Assembly (NCBI GenBank): GCA_003476705.1
Contig: DMVM01000014.1
Coordinates: forward strand, 1 to 6,070
Direction of reading: 5' to 3'
DNA from: Coprothermobacter sp.
Lineage (GTDB): Bacteria; Coprothermobacterota; Coprothermobacteria; Coprothermobacterales; Coprothermobacteraceae
DNA length: 6,070 nt
The position numbers were made by a program, and so were the translations under genes. The notes beneath the pieces are model-generated. The model was not told the DNA's origin and did not search any database. It saw nothing but the letters and a program-made list of their open reading frames with translations. Numbering within the stretch: the first letter of the stretch is position 1; every line of letters begins with the position of its first letter. Shown here piece after piece: positions 1 through 6,070 of this stretch.

Positions 1-1258
1 TCGGGTTGACCGCCTTGTCCGTGGATATCAGGATGAACCTCTCGACGCCGTAGTGGCTTGCGATATACATCAACGTGCGGCTGCCGAAAACATTGTTCTT
101 TGCCGCGGCAACAGGGTTCTCTTCCATCAGCGGTACGTGTTTATGCGCTGCGGCATGAAAAACGACATCGGGCCTGCTTGTCGAAAAAAGCTGCCTCAAC
201 AAACCTACATCCCTGACGTCCCCGATCACTGTCTTTGTCTTGACCTTGGGATACTTCACCTTAAACTCAATATTCAAAAAATAGAGAAAATTCTCATGGT
301 GGTCGAAAAGAATGACCTCTTTAGGGGAAAAATAGGCGACCAGACGCGCGATCTCGGAACCGATGGAACCCCCGGCGCCCGTGATCAAGACAACCTTGTC
401 CTTGATATAGGCGCTGACGTCTTTTAAAAGGTCTACTGAGACCGTTTCCCTGCCGAGCAGGTCTTCGGGCTGGACTTCCCGCGGCCTGATCACCAGCTTG
501 CCGCTCAATATTTTATCCATCTGCGGGGCCATCTTAATCTTCGCGGTGGTCTTCTCGCAATACGACAAGACATCGCGCATCTGGTCGCCTCTTACCTCAG
601 GCATGGCAATGACGATCTCATCCACGCCGAATCTTTCGGCGACCTTAGGGATGGCCCTGCGTGTCCCCCAAACCTTTATGCCATGGATCGTCTCGTTCAA
701 TTTCACCCGGTCATCATCTATAAACCCGACGACCCTGCCCATGCTCGGATGTTTACGGTATTCACGAAGAAGCATGACCCCCGTAGCCCCTGCGCCGACA
801 ATCAAAATCTTTTTGGATCGCAAATCATAAGTACGATGATAGCCTTCTTTAAGAATACGTGACACAAACCTTAACCCCCCCACCAAGCTTGTACACAGAA
901 CAAAATCCATGATAAAAACCGACCGTGGAAAACCATGCCAACCCAAAAGCCAGACAGCAACCACCAAGAGGACGGAAGATACCACGTTTGCCTTGATGAT
1001 TCTCCATAGATCATCGATCGAAACGTAGGCCCACAATCCGCTGTATAATCCAAAAAATGCAAATATCAGCGGTTTAATAAGGATCAAACAAAAGAAACCG
1101 ACAAAAAATGGAGTGAGTTCGTTCCGCGGGATGGAAAATTCAAAACGTAAAAAGAAGCTTGCTACATATGAAAATACAATGACGGCGACATGGGAAAGGA
1201 TAATAAGCCCTTTTCGATAATGCAATAACATATCTTGCGCCAGCTTATGTCTGGTCAT
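1..1258 (-). CDS. CapD/FlaA1/PglF-type NDP-sugar 4,6-dehydratase/epimerase, membrane-anchored, 3' end outside window
   Basis: I translated this by hand from 1258 downwards; the frame stays open for 419 codons to the window edge, so the C-terminus (about a third of a usual ~600-residue protein) is missing. Residues ~17-136 form a membrane module with about four hydrophobic segments. Residues ~147-260 look like the CoA-binding-type Rossmann domain (ILIVGAGATG at 151-160). The catalytic short-chain dehydrogenase-type domain begins near 287, with the NAD(P) motif TGAGGSIGSE at 293-302, then HAAAHKHVPLMEENP at 368-382 and STDKAVNP at 412-419. In PglF-type enzymes the T-D-K triad is catalytic; here it is 413-415. 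Family members act on UDP-HexNAc at the inner membrane for glycan or capsule synthesis; the exact sugar cannot be read. The ATG overlaps the transferase stop as ATGA, with no good Shine-Dalgarno sequence, which suggests translational coupling. GC rises from about 40% at the 5' end to about 55% in the catalytic part. Confidence 0.93.
   Translation of the reverse strand, partial: MTRHKLAQDMLLHYRKGLIILSHVAVIVFSYVASFFLRFEFSIPRNELTPFFVGFFCLILIKPLIFAFFGLYSGLWAYVSIDDLWRIIKANVVSSVLLVVAVWLLGWHGFPRSVFIMDFVLCTSLVGGLRFVSRILKEGYHRTYDLRSKKILIVGAGATGVMLLREYRKHPSMGRVVGFIDDDRVKLNETIHGIKVWGTRRAIPKVAERFGVDEIVIAMPEVRGDQMRDVLSYCEKTTAKIKMAPQMDKILSGKLVIRPREVQPEDLLGRETVSVDLLKDVSAYIKDKVVLITGAGGSIGSEIARLVAYFSPKEVILFDHHENFLYFLNIEFKVKYPKVKTKTVIGDVRDVGLLRQLFSTSRPDVVFHAAAHKHVPLMEENPVAAAKNNVFGSRTLMYIASHYGVERFILISTDKAVNP
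875..881 (-). repeat. Seven-G homopolymer in the dehydratase coding strand
   Basis: The plus strand has seven C in a row, which read as GTG GGG GGG in the dehydratase gene (Val126-Gly127-Gly128). It sits near the end of the membrane module, before the first Rossmann domain. The frame is intact in this copy. Slippage here would truncate the protein before its catalytic domain. Confidence 0.8.
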
Positions 1259-2484
1259 TTTATGCCCAATAATGTCTTCAAGATAATAGCAACATCCTTC
1301 ACCAACCCTATTCCATTGTTTACATAGTCCCTGTTCAGCTTCAACTTATCAGGAAGGATGACTTGCGTATAATACTTTGCCGGATCCTGAGCTAATGCCA
1401 ATTGCTGTTCCTCGTTTCTGTATTTCACTGAAGCCATATCCGTGATCCCCGGCCGTATGGCGAGTACTCTTGAATTCTCCCCAGAGTAAAACTCTTTGTA
1501 TTTAGACACTTCCGGCCTGGGCCCCACAAAGCTCATATCCCCTATAAGAACATTCCATAATTGAGGAAGCTCATCTATTTTAGCATTCCTTAGGAATCTT
1601 CCAACCCTTGTAATCCTTGGATCATCTTCACTAGCCAACACCGGACCTGTGTACTTTTCCGCATCAGGTATCATGGTTCTAAACTTTATCACCTTAAAGG
1701 TCCTTCCTCCTTGCCCCAAGCGCTTCTGGGTGTAAAAAATAGGGCCGCGGCTGTCGATGAAAATGGCTAAGGCAATAAAAGGCAAAAGAATCACTGTTAT
1801 GGCACTCCCTAAAAGCCCGATAATAATATCCACTACTCTTTTTAAGAAAACCTGTACTCGATCAAAAACCCACGAATGGATAAGTATAAAAGGATGGTCA
1901 TCGAAAGATACCATGAGACCGTTGAGAAGAGCCATTTGCTCCACCGTAGGATCAATAATAACTGGTTTACCATGCTCAATACCTTTCTTTAGCTCCTCCA
2001 CCAAATCTAAACCAGCTATGACAATGGCTTGGGCTTCATCAATGGACTGAGCTTTATTACTAGAAAGCAGTGAAGCAATACTTTCATCAACCCCTTTGAC
2101 GAACACACTGGGGAAAGGCTCCTTGGATATGAACCGAACCTTAAGCCAAGTAATAAGGAAAAATAGCAGTAGCTGATACAGGAGTGCGTAAAGCATAACA
2201 CTTCTTGGAAACGCAAAAGCCCTAAGCCAGAATGACAGCACCAAGGAAGCAAGGCTGGCACCTGCAATGGAAATAACAGTCGCCCAAGCCATGTCTTCAA
2301 AGGATCTGGTATAGGTGGCATAGGCATCCAGGTAATACATGAGAAACAAAAATATTAAGGCAGACCAAGGGAGAACAATCAACATGGACTCAAGGTTTTC
2401 GGGAGGTATGGGGAAGCCAAATTTTGTTAAAGAAGCTAAAGCATAGGACGAAAGAAAAACCAAGAGGTCAATTACTGCCCACAC
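1255..2484 (-). CDS. Polyprenyl-phosphate sugar-1-phosphate transferase (WcaJ/WbaP-like, bacterial sugar transferase family)
   Basis: This 409-residue inner-membrane enzyme probably starts glycan assembly by moving a sugar-1-phosphate from a UDP-sugar to undecaprenyl phosphate. Residues 1-115 hold about four hydrophobic segments (near 3-20, 35-51, 66-87, 95-115). Residues ~125-205 form a soluble middle part where large family members carry a CoA-binding-like domain. The catalytic domain starts at KRVVDIIIG (215-223). It has a hydrophobic re-entrant helix with a central proline (P235), then KFRTM (267-271), DDPRITRVGRFLR (287-299), KIDELPQLWNVL (302-313, catalytic Asp-Glu pair 304-305), GDMSFVGPRPE (315-325) and RPGITDMASVKYRNEE (344-359). 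The start is GTG, chosen because an AAGGAG sits 10 nt upstream. It overlaps the regulator gene by 17 nt and the dehydratase by 4 nt. The protein is shorter than the usual 460-500 residues because of the compact middle. The sugar (galactose, glucose or an N-acetyl sugar) cannot be told. Confidence 0.95.
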   Translation of the reverse strand: MWAVIDLLVFLSSYALASLTKFGFPIPPENLESMLIVLPWSALIFLFLMYYLDAYATYTRSFEDMAWATVISIAGASLASLVLSFWLRAFAFPRSVMLYALLYQLLLFFLITWLKVRFISKEPFPSVFVKGVDESIASLLSSNKAQSIDEAQAIVIAGLDLVEELKKGIEHGKPVIIDPTVEQMALLNGLMVSFDDHPFILIHSWVFDRVQVFLKRVVDIIIGLLGSAITVILLPFIALAIFIDSRGPIFYTQKRLGQGGRTFKVIKFRTMIPDAEKYTGPVLASEDDPRITRVGRFLRNAKIDELPQLWNVLIGDMSFVGPRPEVSKYKEFYSGENSRVLAIRPGITDMASVKYRNEEQQLALAQDPAKYYTQVILPDKLKLNRDYVNNGIGLVKDVAIILKTLLGIK

Positions 2485-3847
2485 TGGAAAACCACTCCTT
2501 CAACCGCTTCTTTGCATAATCCAGGTCCACCTGCAGCAAATCTGCTACTGCCTGTGGATCCAAGCCTGCCATGGTAACCGCCTGCCTGAAAGCTCTACGC
2601 TCTGCTTCCAACAGAACCTCTTTTAAAGGCCTCAAGGCGGGTTTCGGTTCAACAACCTGAGGCGGAAGCACGTCCAGAGTGAGAACTTTACCTGAACACA
2701 AAGCAACGGCACGAGCTATGATGTTCTCCAGCTCCCTTACATTTCCGGGGTAGTCATAGGCCATTAATGCCGCCATGACTTCCGGGGTAACTCCAGTAAC
2801 CTCCTTGCCCGTTTCCGCTGCGTATTTCTTAATGAAATGATCAGCCAGCAGCGGTATGTCTTCTTTTCGCTCTCGTAGTGGAGGCAGTTGTATTTGAACC
2901 ACATTCAGCCGGAAATAAAGATCTTCTCTGAAATTACCACTCTTTACTAAGCTCTGCAGATCTTTGTTAGTAGCTGCCAAAACTCTGACATCTACGGGTA
3001 TGGACCTGGTTCCACCAATGCGCTCAATAACGTGCTCCTGAAGCACACGAAGGATCTTTGCTTGAAGCATGGGGCTCATGTCACCGATTTCATCGAGAAG
3101 AATGGTACCATGGTTTGCCAGCTCAAACTTTCCAATCTTTCGTTCATCAGCACCGGTAAAGGCACCCTTTTCGTGACCAAACAGTTCGCTTTCCAACAGA
3201 TCTTCAGGAATGGCAGCACAGTTAACCACCACAAAGGGCCCCTTGTTTCTGTGTGAGTTGTAGTGGATTGCCCTACTGACCAATTCCTTTCCCGTACCCG
3301 ATTCACCCGTTATGAGCACCGTTACATCGGTGGAAGCTACGCGTCCAATGAGTTTATAAACTTCCTGCATAGCAGCTGACATGCCCACCATTAGTGATGA
3401 TGTCTCTTTACTGCCCTTTATGGGTAACACTTCAGTGGTTTTGGAGTAGTCCAGTGCTTTGCGTACCTTTTCCGCCAGGTCGTCAATGTCGAAGGGCTTG
3501 GTTATGAAATCGTAGGCACCTCTGCGCATAGCTTCAATTGTGACGTCGGAAGTCCCGTAGGCAGTTATGACAATGACGGGGATATTTTTCAATACCAGTT
3601 GTTCAAGAACAGCTAAGCCATCCACCTCGGGCATGCGAATATCCACTAATGCGCAGTCCACAACCTGAGCTTCTGCAACTTGAAGTGCTTCTTCACCATC
3701 CGATGCGGTAATTACTTCCAATGACTGCTGAGAAAGAACAGTTTGAACTAGTTCCCTTATGGAAGGCTCATCGTCAGCCACCAAGACTACTGGCTTTTCA
3801 TTAGTTTTTTTGCTACGCTTTGACACTCTCTCTTCTTTTTTCTCCAT
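2468..3847 (-). CDS. Sigma-54-dependent NtrC-family response regulator
   Basis: A 459-residue transcription activator with three modules. After a lysine-rich leader (1-18) comes a receiver domain (~19-134) with the acidic pair D25/D26, phospho-acceptor D69 (LVDIRMPE), T95 and K117. The AAA+ domain (~152-385) has Walker A GESGTGKE (181-188), the sigma-54 contact loop GAFTGA (228-233), Walker B ILLDEIGD (249-256) and FREDLYFRLNV with its arginines. The C-terminal ~45 residues resemble a Fis-type helix-turn-helix but are divergent: AVADLLQVD replaces the usual AA-LLGIS pattern and the Gly-Asn before it is absent. The intact GAFTGA loop means it should remodel RNA polymerase-sigma-54, presumably after phosphorylation by a histidine kinase that is not in the window. 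No clear Shine-Dalgarno sequence precedes the ATG; a GTG at codon 8 (3826) is an alternative start. Its 17-nt overlap with the transferase suggests control of polysaccharide synthesis, which is inference. Confidence 0.96.
   Translation of the reverse strand: MEKKEERVSKRSKKTNEKPVVLVADDEPSIRELVQTVLSQQSLEVITASDGEEALQVAEAQVVDCALVDIRMPEVDGLAVLEQLVLKNIPVIVITAYGTSDVTIEAMRRGAYDFITKPFDIDDLAEKVRKALDYSKTTEVLPIKGSKETSSLMVGMSAAMQEVYKLIGRVASTDVTVLITGESGTGKELVSRAIHYNSHRNKGPFVVVNCAAIPEDLLESELFGHEKGAFTGADERKIGKFELANHGTILLDEIGDMSPMLQAKILRVLQEHVIERIGGTRSIPVDVRVLAATNKDLQSLVKSGNFREDLYFRLNVVQIQLPPLRERKEDIPLLADHFIKKYAAETGKEVTGVTPEVMAALMAYDYPGNVRELENIIARAVALCSGKVLTLDVLPPQVVEPKPALRPLKEVLLEAERRAFRQAVTMAGLDPQAVADLLQVDLDYAKKRLKEWFSSVGSN
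2495..2500 (-). promoter_or_regulatory. Ribosome binding site of the sugar transferase gene, inside the regulator gene
   Basis: The minus strand reads AAGGAG, 10 nt before the GTG at 2484. It lies within the last codons of the response regulator, so the transferase can be initiated by ribosomes finishing the regulator or independently on the same message. It supports the GTG start. Confidence 0.7.
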
Positions 3848-3911
3848 GACCGTACAAACGTAAAGGTGTTATTTCCCTACTGCACAATAAAAGAATAGCC
3901 TGTTCCTTTTC

Positions 3912-5099
3912 TTACTCTTCAGACTGCTCCGCCGTTCTGAGCTGTGGCTCTGCCTTCAGCCCTAACCTGGTTTCCATTTTTTCTAGAGCAGTGCCACTGC
4001 ACACTCGTACTCCGGTATCCAGATCAAATAGATGAGCACCAGTCATATCCATGTAAATGTCACACTCCATACCCATGGAAACTGTACGCACAGCAGAAAC
4101 GCGCCCCACCAGTTCAAAGTCGTTCAGGGTAAAGTGAACATATGTTTCCGTACCTAGTCTTTCTGCTACATCACTGACGCAGTGCAAAACCCAACCAGGA
4201 TTCTCAATCATTCTGGCTTCATCAGCCAAATGAACATCTTGAGGTCTTATGCCCATCAAAACTTTGTCTTTGGGATAATCTTTGAGGCCAGCTGCCATAT
4301 CTGCTGTAACAGGTACCTTTAATCCGCTGTGCTTTAAGTACATTTGACCTTCTTCAGTCACGATGTCCATGATAAGAAAGTTCATAGGAGGCGTGCCAAC
4401 AAAGCCTGCTACAAACCGGTTTGCCGGATATAGGTAGAGCATCTGTGGGCTATCTACCTGCTGCAAAGTGCCATCCATCATCACAGCCACGCGATCACCC
4501 AAGGTCATTGCCTCTACTTGGTCGTGAGTAACATAGATGGTCGTAGTTGGAAAATCCTTGTGCAACCTGAGTAGTTCACCTCTGGCTTGGGTTCTTAGTT
4601 TTGCATCAAGGTTGGATAACGGCTCGTCCATGAGGAAAACCTGCGGCCTTCTCACTAAAGCCCTTGCCAGTGCTACCCTTTGTCTTTGGCCGCCGGAAAG
4701 CTCCCGTGGCCTTCGGTTAAGCAGTTCCTTTAGACCCAACCACCCTGCTACCTCATCAACTCTGGCTTTAATTTCTTCTTTGGGTAAGCCCCTGAGCTTC
4801 AGTCCAAAACTTATGTTGTCAAACACCGACATGTGTGGGTAAAGCGCATAGTTTTGAAACACCATGGCAATATCGCGGTCTTTAGGATGAACATCGTTAA
4901 CAACACGATCTCCAATGTAGATGGTTCCCTCAGTTACATCTTCTAACCCAGCTATCATTCTGAGCGTGGTAGTTTTTCCGCAACCGCTGGGACCTAAAAG
5001 TACGAAAAACTCACCATCTTTGACTTCCAGTGTTAAATCCTTCACGGCTACAACGGTGCCGAACTTTTTCCACACATGCTCAAGATATACCCGAGCCAA
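3912..5099 (-). CDS. Sugar ABC importer ATP-binding subunit (UgpC/MsmX/MalK family)
   Basis: A 395-residue cytoplasmic ATPase that would drive a carbohydrate (CUT1-type) importer. The nucleotide-binding domain (~4-235) is complete: Walker A GPSGCGKTT (36-44), Q-loop glutamine 82 in VFQNYALYPHM, signature LSGGQRQR (134-141), Walker B VFLMDEPLSNLDAKL (154-168) and the switch histidine 192 (YVTHDQ). The rest (~236-375) is the TOBE regulatory extension typical of MalK-like subunits, with MGIRPQDVHL at 282-291, followed by a charged tail. Length is normal for the family. The start is TTG at 5099, supported by GAGGAGGT with 8 nt spacing and by the family-typical N-terminus (ARVYLEHVWKKFG). It lies 20 nt after the small membrane gene. 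No permease or binding-protein gene is visible on either side in the window, so it may serve one or several importers encoded elsewhere, as MsmX does. The substrate cannot be assigned. Confidence 0.96.
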   Translation of the reverse strand: MARVYLEHVWKKFGTVVAVKDLTLEVKDGEFFVLLGPSGCGKTTTLRMIAGLEDVTEGTIYIGDRVVNDVHPKDRDIAMVFQNYALYPHMSVFDNISFGLKLRGLPKEEIKARVDEVAGWLGLKELLNRRPRELSGGQRQRVALARALVRRPQVFLMDEPLSNLDAKLRTQARGELLRLHKDFPTTTIYVTHDQVEAMTLGDRVAVMMDGTLQQVDSPQMLYLYPANRFVAGFVGTPPMNFLIMDIVTEEGQMYLKHSGLKVPVTADMAAGLKDYPKDKVLMGIRPQDVHLADEARMIENPGWVLHCVSDVAERLGTETYVHFTLNDFELVGRVSAVRTVSMGMECDIYMDMTGAHLFDLDTGVRVCSGTALEKMETRLGLKAEPQLRTAEQSEE

Positions 5100-5107
5100 T
5101 TTGTATT

Positions 5108-5114
5108 ACCTCCT
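5108..5114 (-). promoter_or_regulatory. Ribosome binding site of the ABC ATPase gene
   Basis: The minus strand reads AGGAGGT here, within GAGGAGGTAA, with 8 nt to the TTG at 5099. This near-perfect anti-16S match decides the unusual TTG start of the ATPase; no in-frame ATG near it is better placed. Confidence 0.85.
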
Positions 5115-5119
5115 CTTTT

Positions 5120-5320
5120 CTACTGTGTTGGTCTGTAGGGTGTTGCCTTTCCAGGTCCGGTAACTTGTTTCATGATCTCCTGGAAGTAATGCTCCCAATC
5201 CAATTGACTTGGCGTAGTCACGTTACCTGAAGAATGGGAATAACCCACCATGTACAAGGATCCAAATATGATGGCCACCAGTAAACCAACTACGAGCAAA
5301 CCCTTAAGAACCTGTTTCAT
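5120..5320 (-). CDS. Small single-pass membrane protein of unknown function
   Basis: A 66-residue product with a lysine-bearing N-terminus (MKQVLKG), one strongly hydrophobic helix (~7-27) and a short polar tail (~28-66) rich in Ser, Thr, Pro and aromatics, ending TPYRPTQ. By the positive-inside rule the tail should face outwards. I do not recognise a family. The start at 5320 is preferred because AGGGAG lies 9 nt upstream; an in-frame ATG at 5341 would add seven residues (MLRERGK), but its nearest GGAGG is 15 nt away, too far to be ideal. The gene starts inside the end of the slipin gene (17-nt overlap) and ends 20 nt before the ATPase, so it is very probably translated with both. The segment LDWEHYFQEIMKQV (40-53) faintly recalls the start of the FtsH extracytoplasmic domain, but this is too short to count as homology. 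Confidence 0.75.
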   Translation of the reverse strand: MKQVLKGLLVVGLLVAIIFGSLYMVGYSHSSGNVTTPSQLDWEHYFQEIMKQVTGPGKATPYRPTQ

Positions 5321-6062
5321 CTTCCCTCTCTCCCTTAACATCGAAATACCTTAAGACCTCCATGGGGAGTGGAAATACTATGGTACTGTTCTTCTCAACA
5401 GCTATCTCTGATAGTGTTTGCAGCATACGAAGCATGACACCGACTCTTGTGGAACCAATCACCTCAGCAGCTTGAGCTAGTTTTTCAGAAGCTTGGTATT
5501 CACCTTCAGCGGATATGATCTTCGCCCGACGTTCACGCTCTGCTTCGGCTTGTTTCGCCATGGCGCGCTTCATGTCTTCGGGTAAATCCACTGCTTTTAT
5601 CTCCACACCAGTGACTCTAACTCCCCACGGATCAGTGGCATTGTCAAGATCCAGTTTGAGCATTTCGTTAAGCTTTTCTCGTTGGCTGAGCATGTCATCT
5701 AATTCATGGGACCCTAATACAGAACGCAATATGGTCTGAGCCAAGAGGGTAGTAGCTTGTCTGTAGTCTTGAACCTCTAGTACAGCCAACTTAGGGTCAA
5801 ACACATTGAAATAGACCACTGCGTCCACTGATACGGGAACGTTATCCCGTGTAATTATGTCCTGTTTTGGAACGTCAATGGTGGTAGTACGCATTTCCAC
5901 ATACAACGCCCTATCAATTCCCCAAGGCAGTATCACATTTAACCCGGGTTCAAGCACTGACTGAAGCTTTCCAAACCGTAGCAACACTGCGCGCTGATAC
6001 TGATTCACCACTTTCAACATACCTGGAAGAGTAATAAAAAGTACGACAAAAAGTATGACCAT
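5304..6062 (-). CDS. Slipin (stomatin-like SPFH/band 7 membrane protein)
   Basis: A 252-residue SPFH protein. Residues 2-16 are a hydrophobic anchor. The band 7 domain runs from about 17: VNQYQRAVLLRFGKL (19-33), PGLNVILPW (39-47), TTIDVPKQDIITRDNVPVSVDAVVYFNV (60-87), QTILRSVLGSHELDDMLSQREK (109-130) and DPWGVRVTGVEIKAVDLP (144-161). A charged helical, likely coiled-coil stretch (~163-205) is followed by LQTLSEIAVEKNSTIVFPLP (214-233), the typical slipin C-terminal signature. That signature separates it from HflC/HflK and flotillins. Such proteins oligomerise on the membrane and organise or guard membrane protein complexes, often with an NfeD partner; no NfeD gene is visible, though one could lie upstream outside the window. 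The ATG at 6062 gives a rather short anchor, the frame stays open to the edge (...Val-Ser-Met), and no Shine-Dalgarno sequence shows in the 8 nt available, so the true start may lie beyond 6070. Confidence 0.92.
   Translation of the reverse strand: MVILFVVLFITLPGMLKVVNQYQRAVLLRFGKLQSVLEPGLNVILPWGIDRALYVEMRTTTIDVPKQDIITRDNVPVSVDAVVYFNVFDPKLAVLEVQDYRQATTLLAQTILRSVLGSHELDDMLSQREKLNEMLKLDLDNATDPWGVRVTGVEIKAVDLPEDMKRAMAKQAEAERERRAKIISAEGEYQASEKLAQAAEVIGSTRVGVMLRMLQTLSEIAVEKNSTIVFPLPMEVLRYFDVKGEREDETGS
5330..5335 (-). promoter_or_regulatory. Probable ribosome binding site of the small membrane protein gene
   Basis: The minus strand reads AGGGAG, 9 nt before the ATG at 5320, within a purine-rich run at the end of the slipin gene. 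It favours the 5320 start over the in-frame ATG at 5341. Confidence 0.55.
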
Positions 6063-6070
6063 GCTTACAA

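Noticed and set aside
53..830. Two plus-strand open frames (53-427 and 498-830)
   Set aside because: They lie opposite the dehydratase gene, whose minus-strand translation shows clear family motifs throughout; the plus-strand products have no domain character or start signals.
871..1062. Minus-strand 63-codon frame that could be read as a small hydrophobic protein
   Set aside because: It is a shifted frame inside the dehydratase membrane module. Its hydrophobicity comes from the real frame, and it ends at the stop just after the G7 tract.
2016..2327. Minus-strand 103-codon frame in the transferase gene
   Set aside because: Out-of-frame shadow of the hydrophobic N-terminal half of the transferase, with low-complexity Leu/Ser/Cys content and no ribosome binding signal.
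3848..3911. Possible promoter, sigma-54 site or terminator in the only real gap
   Set aside because: No convincing -35/-10 pair, no GG-N10-GC sigma-54 pattern and only a weak AAAAG/CTTTT pairing were found, so the gap cannot be called as a transcription boundary.
2468..5320. Two overlaps of exactly 17 nt (2468-2484 and 5304-5320)
   Set aside because: The equal length looks striking, but the sequences are unrelated and this is most simply coincidence within compact operons.
5304..6062. HflC or flotillin as the identity of the SPFH gene
   Set aside because: The DPWG...VEIK segment and the NSTIVFPLP ending are slipin signatures; no HflK partner lies downstream, and the long flotillin C-terminal repeat region is absent.

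Overview
The window is a tightly packed bacterial stretch in which every supported gene lies on the minus strand, so it is transcribed from position 6070 towards position 1. In that order it holds: a slipin-type SPFH membrane protein (5304-6062, possibly cut at its start by the window edge); a small single-pass membrane protein (5120-5320); a UgpC/MsmX/MalK-type sugar-importer ATPase (3912-5099); a sigma-54-dependent NtrC-family response regulator (2468-3847); a polyprenyl-phosphate sugar-1-phosphate transferase (1255-2484); and the first 419 codons of a CapD/FlaA1/PglF-type nucleotide-sugar dehydratase (1-1258), which runs off the low-coordinate edge. No credible plus-strand gene, RNA gene, CRISPR array, insertion sequence or factor-independent terminator was seen. 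The largest gap between genes is 64 bp.

The host is a bacterium with strong AGGAGG-type ribosome binding sites and frequent non-ATG starts (TTG and GTG here). By hand count, GC is in the mid-40s per cent, varying from about 40 to nearly 60 per cent along the window. An intact GAFTGA loop implies that it has RpoN (sigma-54). The style fits Bacillota or a related, perhaps thermophilic, lineage, but this assignment is weak and rests on no diagnostic gene.

Layout: 6062 to 3912 is a membrane and transport block. Slipin overlaps the small membrane protein by 17 nt, and 20 nt later comes the ABC ATPase with its strong ribosome binding site. After a 64-bp gap, 3847 to 1 is a surface-polysaccharide block. 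The regulator overlaps the sugar transferase by 17 nt, and the transferase overlaps the dehydratase by 4 nt (ATGA). The likely logic of this block is that the dehydratase makes a modified UDP-sugar, the transferase loads the first sugar phosphate onto undecaprenyl phosphate, and the coupled sigma-54 activator ties expression to a phosphorelay whose kinase is not in view. Whether the two blocks share a transcript cannot be decided from sequence alone.

I see no clearly new system. The most interesting points are the slipin/small protein/ATPase grouping, the regulator coupled to the initiating transferase with an atypical DNA-binding tail, the degenerate middle domain of the transferase, and a composition gradient plus a seven-G tract in the dehydratase gene.
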